Below, piece after piece: positions 27,446 through 37,453 of a stretch of DNA of 64,000 nt. Source of the DNA: Lutibacter sp. Lineage in GTDB: Bacteria > Bacteroidota > Bacteroidia > Flavobacteriales > Flavobacteriaceae. The notes under the pieces were generated by a model. The model did no database searches, was not told the DNA's origin, and worked only from the letters and a program-made list of their open reading frames with translations. The stretch is from positions 62,001 to 126,000 of the forward strand of contig NZ_JAEINV010000001.1 in assembly GCF_016342705.1 (NCBI RefSeq). The letters run 5' to 3'. The stretch's first letter is position 1, and every line of letters starts with the position of its first letter. A program made the translations under genes and the position numbers.

Positions 27446-29041
27446 ATGAAAAACCTGAAGAACTATTTAAAACTACTATCAATTTCTACTTTTTATTTAT
27501 TGATGCTATCAATAAATAGTTGTTCAGGGGATGATAATTTAGAACCAGATCCAGATCCAGATCCAATTGTTGTTGTACCAGAAACTTTTCCTGGGCCAAA
27601 TTATTCAGATAATTATACTTCCATTGCGTCTTGGGAAAATAGAATGCAATGGAACTTAGCAAATGTTCATGATCCATCAGTTGTAAAAGATGGCGATTAT
27701 TATTATATGTATCAAACTGATGCTTCTTATGGGAATGTTCATGATGGCCATGGACATTTTCATCATAGAAGATCTAAAGATTTGGTAAACTGGGAATATC
27801 GTGGAAGCACTATGGCAACTGCACCGGCTTGGGTTAAAGAATCTATGAACGCCAACAGATTATCAATGGGTTTACCTGAAATAACAAATCCTAATTATGG
27901 TTATTGGGCACCCTGTGTTAGAAAAGTCGGAAATGTGTTCAGAATGTATTATAGTTTAGTAGTAAACGAACTTATTACAGGAGCAGATGGATGTGCCTCT
28001 TGGGGTGAGCGACCATACATTGGTTTAATGGAAACTACAGATTTGGCCTCTAACCAATGGGTGGATAAGGGTATGGTGATAATGTCAGTGCCAGATGGGC
28101 TAGAAACTTATACAAGATCTAGTTGTAACGACTGGAGTTCTTTTTACAAATATAATGGTATTGATCCTAGTTTAATTGTTACACCACAAGGTGAAAATTG
28201 GTTAGTTTATGGTTCATGGATGACAGGAATTGCTGTGGTGAAGTTAGATCCAGCTACAGGTAAACCATATAAATTAGAATCACTAGAAGATTATGGAGCA
28301 ACAATAGCTAAACGAGGCAATAGCCGTTGGCAAGCATCAGAAGGAGCAGAAATAATCTATAATCCAGAGACAGATTATTATTACTTATTTATGGCTTATG
28401 ATGAGCTATCTGTTGCTTATAACACACGAGTGGCACGTTCAAAAAGTATTATGGGGCCTTATTTGGGAATTAATGGAGAAAACGTAACAAATGGAGCTGA
28501 TTGCTATCCTATGTTAACGCATCCATATGGTTTTAAGAATCATTCAGGTTGGGTTGGGATTTCTCACTGTGCCGTTTTTCAAAACCCAGACACTAAAGAA
28601 TGGTTTTTTTCATCTCAAGCACGATTGCCAGAAAATGTTCCAGGCATTGCAGTTTCTAATGCTATTATGATGGGACAAGTTCGTGAAATTCAATGGACCG
28701 AAGATGGATGGCCAGTTATTGCACCAGAACGTTATGCAGCTGTACCAACTACGGAAATTACCGAAGCTTCTTTTTATGGAACTTGGGAACATATAGAAAT
28801 GAAATATCAATACAAAACAATCCAAACATCTTCAACTATTTTTTTAACAGCAGATAAAAAAATTAGTGGTGGTATAACGGGAACCTGGTCTTATGATAGT
28901 GCAAACAAAACGTTGACCATTAATGGTGTAAAATGTAAAGTGAAAGATGCATGGGACTGGGAAGCATCCTCCCGAAAAGTGACCATAACATATTCTGGTC
29001 TTACAGTTGGTGGACTGCCATACTGGGGTAAGAAAAATTAA
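27446..29041 (+). CDS. GH43 endo-arabinanase-like lipoprotein
   Basis: Probable surface endo-alpha-1,5-L-arabinanase that starts arabinan breakdown. 531 residues. The signal (MKNLKNYLKLLSISTFYLLMLSINSC) ends in a lipobox and an acidic linker with a DPDPDP repeat follows. The five-blade propeller shows the base in VHDPSVVKDG, the pKa-modulating Asp in GIDPSLIV and the acid Glu in SEGAEIIY. A C-terminal beta domain of about 90 residues (FYGTWEHIEMKYQYK to the end) is the extra module known from large endo-arabinanases of this family. Surface location is inferred from the lipoprotein signal with acidic residues after the cysteine (SGDDNLEPD), a pattern linked to surface export in Bacteroidetes. 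Confidence 0.88.
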   Translation: MKNLKNYLKLLSISTFYLLMLSINSCSGDDNLEPDPDPDPIVVVPETFPGPNYSDNYTSIASWENRMQWNLANVHDPSVVKDGDYYYMYQTDASYGNVHDGHGHFHHRRSKDLVNWEYRGSTMATAPAWVKESMNANRLSMGLPEITNPNYGYWAPCVRKVGNVFRMYYSLVVNELITGADGCASWGERPYIGLMETTDLASNQWVDKGMVIMSVPDGLETYTRSSCNDWSSFYKYNGIDPSLIVTPQGENWLVYGSWMTGIAVVKLDPATGKPYKLESLEDYGATIAKRGNSRWQASEGAEIIYNPETDYYYLFMAYDELSVAYNTRVARSKSIMGPYLGINGENVTNGADCYPMLTHPYGFKNHSGWVGISHCAVFQNPDTKEWFFSSQARLPENVPGIAVSNAIMMGQVREIQWTEDGWPVIAPERYAAVPTTEITEASFYGTWEHIEMKYQYKTIQTSSTIFLTADKKISGGITGTWSYDSANKTLTINGVKCKVKDAWDWEASSRKVTITYSGLTVGGLPYWGKKN

Positions 29042-29066
29042 AAAATTCAATTAAAAAAATATACTT

Positions 29067-30050
29067 ATGAGGAATGTATTTGTATTGCTAATCACGGGGT
29101 TTTTAATTTTATCATGTACAACAGAGAAAAAAAAAGACGATTTAGTTTCTGAAATTATTGAAAAACCATTAAAAATAAACAATCCAATTGTAACAGATAA
29201 ATACACCGCAGATGCTGCTGCAATTGTTCATAATGATAAAGTTTATTTGTATGCTGGTCATGATGAAGCTCCAAATGATTTCAATTTTTATAAAATGAAT
29301 GAATGGTTGGTGTATTCATCAACTGATATGGTTAATTGGGAAGAACATCCAGTTCCTTTAAAAACTTCGGATTTTTCTTGGGCTTCTGGTGATGCTTGGG
29401 CAGCGCAAGTTATTGAACGAAATAATAAATTTTATTGGTATGTAACAGTTTCACATGCTACTATTGAAGGAAAAGCAATTGGGATTGCGGTTTCTGATAG
29501 TCCAACAGGACCTTTTAAAGATGCCTTAGGGAAAGCCTTAATAACTAATGATATGACAACCCAAACAGCTATAAGTTGGGATGATATTGATCCAACAGTT
29601 ATGATTGATGCTGACGGACAAGCTTACTTGTTTTGGGGAAATACAATATGTCATTATGCAAAATTAAAAGAGAATATGATTGAGTTAGATGGACCAATTG
29701 AAACTATTGACTTGCCTAATTTTACAGAAGCACCTTGGATTCATAAAAAAGGGGATTGGTATTATTTATCATATGCCTATCAATTTCCTGAAAAAATAGC
29801 GTATGCAATGAGTAAATCTATTAATGGGCCTTGGGAATTTAAAGGAATATTAAATGAAATTGCTGGAAATAGCAATACCAATCATCAAGCAATTATTGAG
29901 TTTAAAGGAAAAGATTATTTTATATATCATAATGGAAGCATTCAGCCAAATGGAGGAAGTTTTAGACGTTCTGTTTGTATAGATAGGCTGTATTACAATG
30001 AAGATGGAACGATGGAACGAATTGTGATGACTTCAGAAGGAATTCAGTAA
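29067..30050 (+). CDS. GH43 arabinofuranosidase-like lipoprotein
   Basis: 327 residues. The lipoprotein signal is MRNVFVLLITGFLILSC (C17). The GH43 propeller has its first Asp in YTADAAAIVHNDKVYLYAG, the second in DDIDPTVMIDADGQAYLFWG and the Glu in FTEAPWIHKKGDWYYLSYA, all in the expected order. This form (TADAA and TEAPWI) resembles exo-acting arabinofuranosidase/xylosidase subfamilies rather than the endo-arabinanases on either side. The subfamily and exact linkage are not decided by the sequence. It is 25 bases after the endo-arabinanase gene and 10 before the next GH43. Confidence 0.85.
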   Translation: MRNVFVLLITGFLILSCTTEKKKDDLVSEIIEKPLKINNPIVTDKYTADAAAIVHNDKVYLYAGHDEAPNDFNFYKMNEWLVYSSTDMVNWEEHPVPLKTSDFSWASGDAWAAQVIERNNKFYWYVTVSHATIEGKAIGIAVSDSPTGPFKDALGKALITNDMTTQTAISWDDIDPTVMIDADGQAYLFWGNTICHYAKLKENMIELDGPIETIDLPNFTEAPWIHKKGDWYYLSYAYQFPEKIAYAMSKSINGPWEFKGILNEIAGNSNTNHQAIIEFKGKDYFIYHNGSIQPNGGSFRRSVCIDRLYYNEDGTMERIVMTSEGIQ

Positions 30051-30060
30051 AAATCTAAAA

Positions 30061-31065
30061 ATGATACTAATGAAAAGCAATCCGAAATTTATTAAAACCA
30101 TATTTTTTTTAATAGTAATTTTTGTAGTTTCAGTTTCTTGTGCTCAAGAAAGACCAATTACACACGATCCTGTAGTTGCAAAACAAGGAGATACATATTA
30201 CCTGTTTTGCACCGGACCAGGAATTACAAGCTTTACCTCTAAAGATTTAAAAACTTGGACCCAATCAGCTCCAGTTTTTGCTGAATATCCAACATGGGCT
30301 TTAGATGTTGCTCCAGGATTTAATGGTCATATTTGGGCGCCGGATATTACGCTTCATAATGGGACATATTATTTGTACTATTCTGTGTCAGCATTTGGTA
30401 AAAATACTTCCGCAATTGGTGTAACTACAAATAAAACACTAAATCCTGAAGATGAAAATTACAAATGGAAGGATCAAGGAATTGTTATTCAATCTGTTCC
30501 AAATAGAGATTTGTGGAATGCTATTGACCCTAATTTAATTTTTGATGAAAATATTACACCTTGGTTAGCATTTGGCTCATTTTGGAGTGGATTAAAAATG
30601 GTAAAATTGAATGCCAACTTAAAAGAAGTTGCTCAACCAGAAGAATGGCATGCAATTGCAAGAAGAGAAAGAAAGACTGATTTAGAGGATAGTGAAGCTG
30701 GAAATGCAGCATTGGAAGGACCTTTTATCTTTAAAAAAGGCGATTATTATTATCAATTTTTATCATGGGATTACTGTTGTCGAGGTGAAAATAGCACTTA
30801 TAAATTAGTGGTTGGTCGCTCAAAATCAGTAATTGGACCATACGTTGATAAAGATGGAAAAGAATTGAATAAAGGAGGTGGATCTTTAGTAATTGAAGGC
30901 AATAAAAATTGGTATGGTGTTGGTCATAATAGTGTATTCACTTTTGATAATAAAGACTACACTTTTATGCACGGATACGATGCAAGTGATAAAGGATTAC
31001 CAAAATTAATTGTAAAAGAAGTAACGTGGGTCGATGGTTGGCCAACTGTAAAACCAATGGATTAA
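30061..31065 (+). CDS. GH43 arabinan endo-1,5-alpha-L-arabinosidase
   Basis: 334 residues with a signal sequence and a probable lipobox (VVSVSC, then AQERPITHDPVV). The compact classic endo-arabinanase form shows the base in THDPVVAKQGDTYYLF, HIWAPDITLHNGTYYLYYSVSAFG, the second Asp in AIDPNLIFD, and the acid Glu in LEGPFIFKKGDYYYQF. The C-terminus KEVTWVDGWPTVKPMD is family-typical. An alternative start at 30070 (MKSNP) would fit the signal equally well. The gene is followed after two bases by the GH127 ATG, so translation is tightly linked. Confidence 0.9.
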   Translation: MILMKSNPKFIKTIFFLIVIFVVSVSCAQERPITHDPVVAKQGDTYYLFCTGPGITSFTSKDLKTWTQSAPVFAEYPTWALDVAPGFNGHIWAPDITLHNGTYYLYYSVSAFGKNTSAIGVTTNKTLNPEDENYKWKDQGIVIQSVPNRDLWNAIDPNLIFDENITPWLAFGSFWSGLKMVKLNANLKEVAQPEEWHAIARRERKTDLEDSEAGNAALEGPFIFKKGDYYYQFLSWDYCCRGENSTYKLVVGRSKSVIGPYVDKDGKELNKGGGSLVIEGNKNWYGVGHNSVFTFDNKDYTFMHGYDASDKGLPKLIVKEVTWVDGWPTVKPMD

Positions 31066-31067
31066 AT

Positions 31068-33035
31068 ATGAAACTATTAAATAACATTTTAATTATAGGA
31101 TTCACACTTTTACTTTATAATTGTTCAGTACCTAAGAAAGAAAATAAGATAGTAAAAGAAGTTAAAACGGGATATCCTATCTCTCCAGTTAATATTCAAA
31201 ATGTAAAGCTTACAGATGAGTTTTGGTTGCCAATTATTAAAAGAGTTCAAGAAAAAACCATTGAATACGCAATTGCTAAATGTGAAGAAGAAGGCCGTTT
31301 CGATAATTTTTTAATTGCTGGTAAAAAAATGGAAGGTACCGTAAAAGGAGCTATGCCTTTTGATGATTCGGATGTGTATAAAATAATTGAAGGTGCTTCA
31401 AATTCTTTAATTAGCGCTCCAAATAAACCATTAGAAAAATTACTGGATTCTTTAATTGGTATTGTTAAAATTGGTCAGGAAAGTGATGGTTATTTAACTA
31501 CTTGGAGAACTATTAATCCTGCAAAACCACCCGCACCTTGGGTAAAAGTAAATGAAGGAAAACGCTGGGAGTTTTTATTTATGAGCCATGAATTGTACAA
31601 CGCCGGTCATATGTATGAAGCGGCTGCAGTTCATTTTGAAGCTACGGGAAAGAGAAATTTCTTAGATATTGCTTTAAAAAATGCCGATTTAATGGTGAAA
31701 ACTTTTGGAGAAGGAGAAGGCAAAATTCATGCAGTTCCGGGGCATCAAATTATTGAATCTGGTTTGATAAAATTATATCAAATAACAAAAAATGAAGCTT
31801 ATTTAAATTTATCTAAATACTTTTTAGACAATCGTGGAAATCCAGAAAATCACGAACTATATGGCGCTTATTCGCAAGATCATATTCCTGTAATTGAGCA
31901 AGATGAAGTTGTTGGTCATGCTGTAAGAGCAGTTTATATGTATGCGGCAATGACAGATATTGCAGCCATAAAAAAAGATTCAGCTTATAGCAGTGCTGTT
32001 CAAAAATTATGGAACAATATGGTTGATAAAAAAATGTATATCACAGGAGGAATTGGAGCAAGACATGATGGTGAAGCTTTTGGAGAAAACTATGAATTAC
32101 CAAATTTAACAGCCTATAACGAAACTTGTGCGGCTATTGGCGATGTTTATTGGAATCATAGACTTCATAATTTTTCTGGTGATGTAAAATATTATGATGT
32201 AATAGAAAGAACTTTATACAACGGATTAATTTCAGGATTATCATTAGACGGAACTAACTTTTTCTATCCAAATGCATTAGAATCTGATGGTGTCTATAAA
32301 TCTAATAGAGGTTCTTGTACTCGTCAATCTTGGTTTGACTGTTCTTGTTGTCCTACAAATGTAATACGATTTATTCCTTCAATTCCAGGATTAATTTACT
32401 CAAAAACCAATGATGAAATTTATGTTAATTTATATGCTTCAAATGAAGCTACAATAGATTTAGAAAATAATAAAATTCAAATTTCGCAACAAACAAATTA
32501 CCCTTGGAATGGTGAAGTGGTTATTACTTTAAAACCAGAAAAAGAATCAGAATTTACTCTAAAATTAAGAGTTCCAGGTTGGGCTAGAAATCAAGTTTTG
32601 CCAAGTGATTTATACAGTTATTCAGTAACATCAAAAATGCAACCAACTATAACCATTAATGGTAAAAAAGTAGCCGCTGCAATAAAAGATGGTTATTTTG
32701 AATTGAAAAGAAATTGGAAAAAAGAAGATAAAATTGAGCTTAATTTTCCAATGGAAGTTAGAACTGTAAAAGCGAATGATAAAATTGAAGACGATAGAGG
32801 AAAATTAAGTTTAGAATATGGGCCTTTAGTGTATGCAATTGAGGAAATTGACAATCCAAATTTTGATAAAATTACGGTTTCCACTTCAGATGAATTTAAA
32901 GTTCAAAAAGAAGCAATTTTAGATGGAGTAAACACAGTAAGTAATAATAAATTAAAAGCGATTCCATACTACGCTTGGTCAAATAGAGGTGTAGGTAAAA
33001 TGAAAGTTTGGATTCAAGAAAAATCAAATAATTAA
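31068..33035 (+). CDS. GH127 beta-L-arabinofuranosidase-like lipoprotein
   Basis: 655 residues from the ATG at 31068 (an upstream frame overlaps the previous gene). The signal is MKLLNNILIIGFTLLLYNC (C19). The family was earlier called DUF1680. The residues used in the Bifidobacterium enzyme HypBA1 are all here: E336 (in GEAFGE), E352 and C354 in NETC, and the CSCC cluster at 425-428, giving a zinc-bound cysteine nucleophile and its partners. GH127 removes beta-L-arabinofuranose, as in extensin-type side chains. Its presence means the locus can handle both anomers of arabinofuranose. Confidence 0.9.
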   Translation: MKLLNNILIIGFTLLLYNCSVPKKENKIVKEVKTGYPISPVNIQNVKLTDEFWLPIIKRVQEKTIEYAIAKCEEEGRFDNFLIAGKKMEGTVKGAMPFDDSDVYKIIEGASNSLISAPNKPLEKLLDSLIGIVKIGQESDGYLTTWRTINPAKPPAPWVKVNEGKRWEFLFMSHELYNAGHMYEAAAVHFEATGKRNFLDIALKNADLMVKTFGEGEGKIHAVPGHQIIESGLIKLYQITKNEAYLNLSKYFLDNRGNPENHELYGAYSQDHIPVIEQDEVVGHAVRAVYMYAAMTDIAAIKKDSAYSSAVQKLWNNMVDKKMYITGGIGARHDGEAFGENYELPNLTAYNETCAAIGDVYWNHRLHNFSGDVKYYDVIERTLYNGLISGLSLDGTNFFYPNALESDGVYKSNRGSCTRQSWFDCSCCPTNVIRFIPSIPGLIYSKTNDEIYVNLYASNEATIDLENNKIQISQQTNYPWNGEVVITLKPEKESEFTLKLRVPGWARNQVLPSDLYSYSVTSKMQPTITINGKKVAAAIKDGYFELKRNWKKEDKIELNFPMEVRTVKANDKIEDDRGKLSLEYGPLVYAIEEIDNPNFDKITVSTSDEFKVQKEAILDGVNTVSNNKLKAIPYYAWSNRGVGKMKVWIQEKSNN

Positions 33036-33103
33036 AACAATTAAAGAACAGAAGTGATTGACGCTTAACTGTTAAATATTAAAAATATTTAGAAAATACA
33101 TAT

Positions 33104-34444
33104 ATGAAATCTAACAATCAAAAGTTAAGCATACTTGAAAAAATTGGATACGGATCAGGAGATGCCGCAGTGAATGTCGTTATCTCTTCAATGTTTCTAA
33201 TTATCACATTTTTCTATACAGATGTTTATGGTTTAAAACCCAAAGACATGGCATTAATGTTTCTTTTGGTAAGGTTTATAGATGCCATTACTGATCCATT
33301 AATGGGACTCATTACCGATAAATTCACAACAAGATGGGGACGTTACAGACCTTATTTTTTGTTTTTATCTGTACCTTTTGGAATCTCAGTTTTTTTAACA
33401 TTTACAACCCCAGGATTTGATTATTCAGGTAAATTAATTTACGCATACGTTACTTATATATTTGTGACTTTAATGTTTACGTCGGTAACAATTCCCTATA
33501 TTTCCTTAATTGGTGTGTTAACCAGTGATCCAAAAGAACGTTTATCTGCCAACGGTTATAGGCTTTTCTTTGCAAAAATTGCAGCATTTCTTGTTTCAAT
33601 TGTAGTTCCAATTATGGCTGAAAAATTTGGTAAAAATGATTTAGCCAGAGGTTACCAACTAGCAATGGGATTAATGGCACTTTTGGGAACACTACTTTTC
33701 TTATTTAGTTTCTTCACAACAAAAGAACGTGTAGAACATGTGGTTGATAAAACACCTTTGTTGGAACAATTCAAACTGCTTTTAAAAAACGGTCAATGGA
33801 CACTTTTGTTTGGTGTTTGTTTCTCAGGTACTGTAGGTTATGTAATTCGTGGTTCTGTAGCTATTTTCTATGCAAAATATTTTCTTGGAGGTGATGCAAG
33901 TGTGCAGTCTACTTTTATGGCAACAGGTGTAATTGCTGCGATTTTAGCAATGCCAGCGTCTACATATATTACGAAGCGCTATTGCAAAGTGAAACTCTTT
34001 AAATACACCCAACTTGCAGTTGGGGCAATTAGTTTGCTAATGTTCTTTACTATTGAACCTGGAGATATGGTTTTAGCTTACATATTGTATTTTATTCTAT
34101 CCTTTGTAGTTGATTTACATGCGCCGGTATTCTGGTCAGCTATTGCAGAGGCAGTAGATTATGGACATGCCGAGTCAGGAAAACGTGTTTCTGGACTTTC
34201 ATTTGGCGGTATTTCTTTTGCACAAAAAGCTGGTATGGGAGTTGCAGGAGCTGCTGTAGGGTATTTGCTTGATTATTTTGGCTATATCCCTGATGGGATA
34301 CAAAGTGAAACTACTTTGATTGGCCTTGCTCTTATGTTAACAATAATTCCTGGTGTATTTCATGTAATTATGGGTGGAATGATGTTCCGCTACAAGATTA
34401 CCGATGAATACTATGAAACCATTAAAACTAAACTTAAAATATAA
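33104..34444 (+). CDS. GPH-family sugar:cation symporter (MFS)
   Basis: Inner-membrane transporter with about 12 helices, 446 residues, of the glycoside-pentoside-hexuronide type. It begins LSILEKIGYGSGDAAVNVV, a family pattern, and has the conserved loop DAITDPLMGLITDKFTTRWGRYRPY near residues 60-85. It probably carries arabinose or short arabino-oligosaccharides with a proton or sodium ion. The gene that follows one base later encodes a GH43 with no signal peptide, which suggests that oligosaccharides rather than the monosaccharide are brought in by this route. Confidence 0.9.
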   Translation: MKSNNQKLSILEKIGYGSGDAAVNVVISSMFLIITFFYTDVYGLKPKDMALMFLLVRFIDAITDPLMGLITDKFTTRWGRYRPYFLFLSVPFGISVFLTFTTPGFDYSGKLIYAYVTYIFVTLMFTSVTIPYISLIGVLTSDPKERLSANGYRLFFAKIAAFLVSIVVPIMAEKFGKNDLARGYQLAMGLMALLGTLLFLFSFFTTKERVEHVVDKTPLLEQFKLLLKNGQWTLLFGVCFSGTVGYVIRGSVAIFYAKYFLGGDASVQSTFMATGVIAAILAMPASTYITKRYCKVKLFKYTQLAVGAISLLMFFTIEPGDMVLAYILYFILSFVVDLHAPVFWSAIAEAVDYGHAESGKRVSGLSFGGISFAQKAGMGVAGAAVGYLLDYFGYIPDGIQSETTLIGLALMLTIIPGVFHVIMGGMMFRYKITDEYYETIKTKLKI

Positions 34445-34445
34445 A

Positions 34446-35393
34446 ATGGATACTACTGGAAAAAATACTCCAATTGTTGAGCAACGTGCAGATCCGTTTA
34501 TTTATAAACATACAGACGGTTATTATTATTTTACTGGTTCAGTTCCATCATTTGATTGTATTGAACTTAGAAGAGCTAAATCTTTAAATGAATTGCAAGA
34601 TGCAGAAACATTTAAAGTATGGCAGAAACACAACATCGGACCAATGAGTCAGCATATTTGGGCGCCTGAAATTCATTATTTAGATGAAAAATGGTATGTA
34701 TATTTTGCGGCAAGTGAAGTAGATGATATATGGAAGTTAAGACCTTATTTACTTGAATGTAAAGGGCAAAATCCATTAAAAGATGAATGGATTGAATTAG
34801 GACAAATGCAGGCGGCAGATGGTGACAACAAAACATTTATTGATTTCTCATTAGATGGAACAGTCTTCGAAAATAATGACAAGCGTTATTTTTGTTGGGC
34901 AGAAAAAACTGGCGGACAGTTTGCCGCTTCAAATTTATATTTGGCTGAAATGGAATCACCGATTAAGCTAAAGACAGCCCAATTTATGCTTACCACACCT
35001 GATTATGATTGGGAAAGAATCGATTTTTGGGTAAATGAAGGACCAGCCGTTTTAAAAAATAACGGCAAAATTTATATCACATTTTCAGCAAGTGCTACAG
35101 GCGCATGTTATTGTATGGGTATGATGGAAGCAGATTCAGCTTCTGATTTATTAGATAGAAACTCGTGGAAAAAATCTAGATACCCAGTTTTAGAGACAGA
35201 TTATGAAAAGAAAATATATGGGCCAGGTCATAACAGTTTTACATTTGCAGAAGATGGAATAACGCCTTTAAGCATTTATCATGCTAGAGATTATGAAGAA
35301 ATTGTTGGAGATCCTTTATATGATCCCAATAGACATGCAAGAGTAATGGAAGTAAAGTTTAATGAAGCAGGAAAACCAATTTTTGAATTTTAA
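34446..35393 (+). CDS. Cytoplasmic GH43 arabinofuranosidase
   Basis: 315 residues from the ATG at 34446, directly after the symporter stop. A frame is open further upstream, but it lies within the symporter gene. There is no signal peptide or membrane segment. GH43 residues are the Asp in VEQRADPFIYKHTDGYYYFTG, the WAPEIHYLDEKWYVYFAAS blade, the Asp in FIDFSLDGTVF and the Glu in VNEGPAVLKNNGKIYITFSAS. The form resembles exo-acting GH43 enzymes (subfamily 26-like, from memory). Role inferred: cutting imported arabino-oligosaccharides to arabinose for the isomerase. Confidence 0.88.
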   Translation: MDTTGKNTPIVEQRADPFIYKHTDGYYYFTGSVPSFDCIELRRAKSLNELQDAETFKVWQKHNIGPMSQHIWAPEIHYLDEKWYVYFAASEVDDIWKLRPYLLECKGQNPLKDEWIELGQMQAADGDNKTFIDFSLDGTVFENNDKRYFCWAEKTGGQFAASNLYLAEMESPIKLKTAQFMLTTPDYDWERIDFWVNEGPAVLKNNGKIYITFSASATGACYCMGMMEADSASDLLDRNSWKKSRYPVLETDYEKKIYGPGHNSFTFAEDGITPLSIYHARDYEEIVGDPLYDPNRHARVMEVKFNEAGKPIFEF

Positions 35394-35397
35394 TTAA

Positions 35398-37425
35398 ATG
35401 AAAAAAGTTGATTTAAAATACACACTTTTAATCACTTTAGTTATTGGTTTAATTTTAAGTTGTACTAATAAAAACAAAGTTGAATCGGTTACAAACTTGT
35501 CTTCAAGTGAAGTAACAGAACTAGTTGTGGATTTTAAAAATACAGGAATAAAAATCCAACCAACAATGTATGGTGTGTTTTTTGAAGATATAAATTTTGC
35601 GGCTGATGGCGGTTTGTATGCTGAAATGATTAAAAATAGATCATTTGAATTTACAAATCCATTTATGGGTTGGTTGCAACCAAATAGTAACAAACATTCA
35701 TTAAATAAAAATTCTGGAATAGCTTCAGCAATAAAATATACTGGAAACCCAAGTAATAAAAATTATTGTAGAGTAAAAGTAAATAATGATAAAGGCTATG
35801 AACTTATAAATGAAGGCTTTCGTGGTATGGGAATTCACAAAGAGGCTTCATATAATTTAGATCTTTCAGCTAAAAAAATAAGTGGAAATATTAAAAAAAT
35901 AATCATTCAATTTATTGATAAAGATGGAATTGTTTTAGGTGATACTAATATCGTTCCAACTTCAATAGATTGGAAAAATTATACAGCACAACTTACAGCT
36001 TCAAAAACAGAAGAAAAAGCACAACTTAAAATCACCTTTGAAGGAACTGGAGAAATTGATTTAGATATGATTTCATTGTTTCCAGTAGATACTTGGAAAG
36101 GAAGAAAAAAAGGTCTTCGTAAAGATTTAGTTCAATTATTGGATGATTTAAATCCAGGGTTTTTACGTTTTCCAGGTGGATGTATAGTTGAAGGTAGAAC
36201 TTTAGAACGTCGTTACCAATGGAAAAAAACCATAGGAAATATTGAGGATAGAGAGATTTTAGTGAACAGATGGAATACAGAGTTTGCTTACAAATCAGCA
36301 CCAGATTATTACCAAAGTTTTGGTTTAGGTTTTTTTGAATATTTCCAATTATCAGAAGATTTAGGTGCAGAACCATTACCAATTTTAAGTTGTGGAATTG
36401 CTTGTCAGTTTAATACAGGCGAATTAGTACCAATGGAAGAATTAGATCCTTATGTGCAAGATGCGCTAGACTTAATTGAATTTGCAAATGGTTCAATTGA
36501 TACTCCTTGGGGAAAAGTGAGAAGCGAAATGGGACACCCAGAAAAATTCAATTTAAAATATATTGGAGTTGGCAATGAGCAATGGGGGCCAGCTTATATT
36601 GAAAGATATAAAGTTTTTCAAAAAGCCATTAAAGATAAATATCCAACAATAATTATTGTTTCAGGAAGTGGTCCATTTCCTGATGGTGATTATTTTGAGT
36701 ATGGTTGGGAAGAATTAAAAAAATTAAATACTGAAATTATTGACGAGCATTATTATAAAAATCCACAATGGTTTAGAGAAAATGCTACTCGTTATGATAG
36801 TTACGATAGAAACGGCCCAAAAATATTTGCAGGTGAGTATGCTGCGCACCCAAAAGAGGTAGAAGATGGTCCAAAAGAAAATAATTGGGAAGCTGCACTT
36901 TCTGAAGCAGCTTTTATGACAGGCTTAGAACGTAATGCAGAAGTAGTTAATTTAACTTCCTACGCACCTTTAATGGCACACATTGACGCATTTCAATGGG
37001 CTCCAGATATGATTTGGTTTAACAATTTACAGTCATATGGAACAGCAAATTACCAGGTTCAAAAAATGTATGCAACCAATAAAGGAACTAATTTAATTGA
37101 AATTTCAAAAGATGGAATGCCAATTACTGGTCAAAACAATTTGTTTGCATCTGCAGTAAAAGATATTGAAAAAAATGAGGTGATTATTAAATTAGTAAAT
37201 ACTTCAGAAAACCTTCAAAATATAAACCTTCAATTTAAAAATCAAACACTTACAACTAAAGGAATTGCAATTATTCTTAAAAGTAAACATTTAGAAGACA
37301 ATAATTCATTTGAACTTCCTAATAAAATAAGTCCAGTTGAAAAGCAAATAGATTTAAATGGTGAAAATCTGGAAACAAAAGTAGCTCCATATTCATTCAC
37401 TATTTTAAAATTTAAATTGAAATAA
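35398..37425 (+). CDS. GH51 alpha-L-arabinofuranosidase lipoprotein (long form)
   Basis: 675 residues. The signal MKKVDLKYTLLITLVIGLILSC has the acylated cysteine at residue 22. After an N-terminal segment (PTMYGVFFEDINFAADGGLYAEMIKNRSFEF) comes a carbohydrate-binding-like insert (about residues 90-220), then the catalytic barrel with FRFPGGC-like LRFPGGCIVEGRTL, the acid/base E394 in GVGNEQWGP and the nucleophile E480 in FAGEYAAHP. This is the eukaryote-like long GH51 type, distinct from the shorter one at 25873. It closes the SusCD operon; araB starts 91 bases later with its own promoter. Confidence 0.93.
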   Translation: MKKVDLKYTLLITLVIGLILSCTNKNKVESVTNLSSSEVTELVVDFKNTGIKIQPTMYGVFFEDINFAADGGLYAEMIKNRSFEFTNPFMGWLQPNSNKHSLNKNSGIASAIKYTGNPSNKNYCRVKVNNDKGYELINEGFRGMGIHKEASYNLDLSAKKISGNIKKIIIQFIDKDGIVLGDTNIVPTSIDWKNYTAQLTASKTEEKAQLKITFEGTGEIDLDMISLFPVDTWKGRKKGLRKDLVQLLDDLNPGFLRFPGGCIVEGRTLERRYQWKKTIGNIEDREILVNRWNTEFAYKSAPDYYQSFGLGFFEYFQLSEDLGAEPLPILSCGIACQFNTGELVPMEELDPYVQDALDLIEFANGSIDTPWGKVRSEMGHPEKFNLKYIGVGNEQWGPAYIERYKVFQKAIKDKYPTIIIVSGSGPFPDGDYFEYGWEELKKLNTEIIDEHYYKNPQWFRENATRYDSYDRNGPKIFAGEYAAHPKEVEDGPKENNWEAALSEAAFMTGLERNAEVVNLTSYAPLMAHIDAFQWAPDMIWFNNLQSYGTANYQVQKMYATNKGTNLIEISKDGMPITGQNNLFASAVKDIEKNEVIIKLVNTSENLQNINLQFKNQTLTTKGIAIILKSKHLEDNNSFELPNKISPVEKQIDLNGENLETKVAPYSFTILKFKLK

Positions 37426-37453
37426 TTAAAAAATAAGTATAATGAAAATTTAT

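Noticed and set aside
27544-27567. Short tandem repeat in the first GH43 gene
   Set aside because: It encodes the DPDPDP linker behind the lipobox, a normal acidic spacer.
33046-33062. AAGTGA-like site before the GPH symporter
   Set aside because: Only one half resembles the palindrome and the second half does not fit; the gene is inside the susC operon.
33066-33086. TAAATATT/AATATTTA hairpin before the symporter
   Set aside because: Only A:T pairs in very AT-rich DNA; likely by chance.
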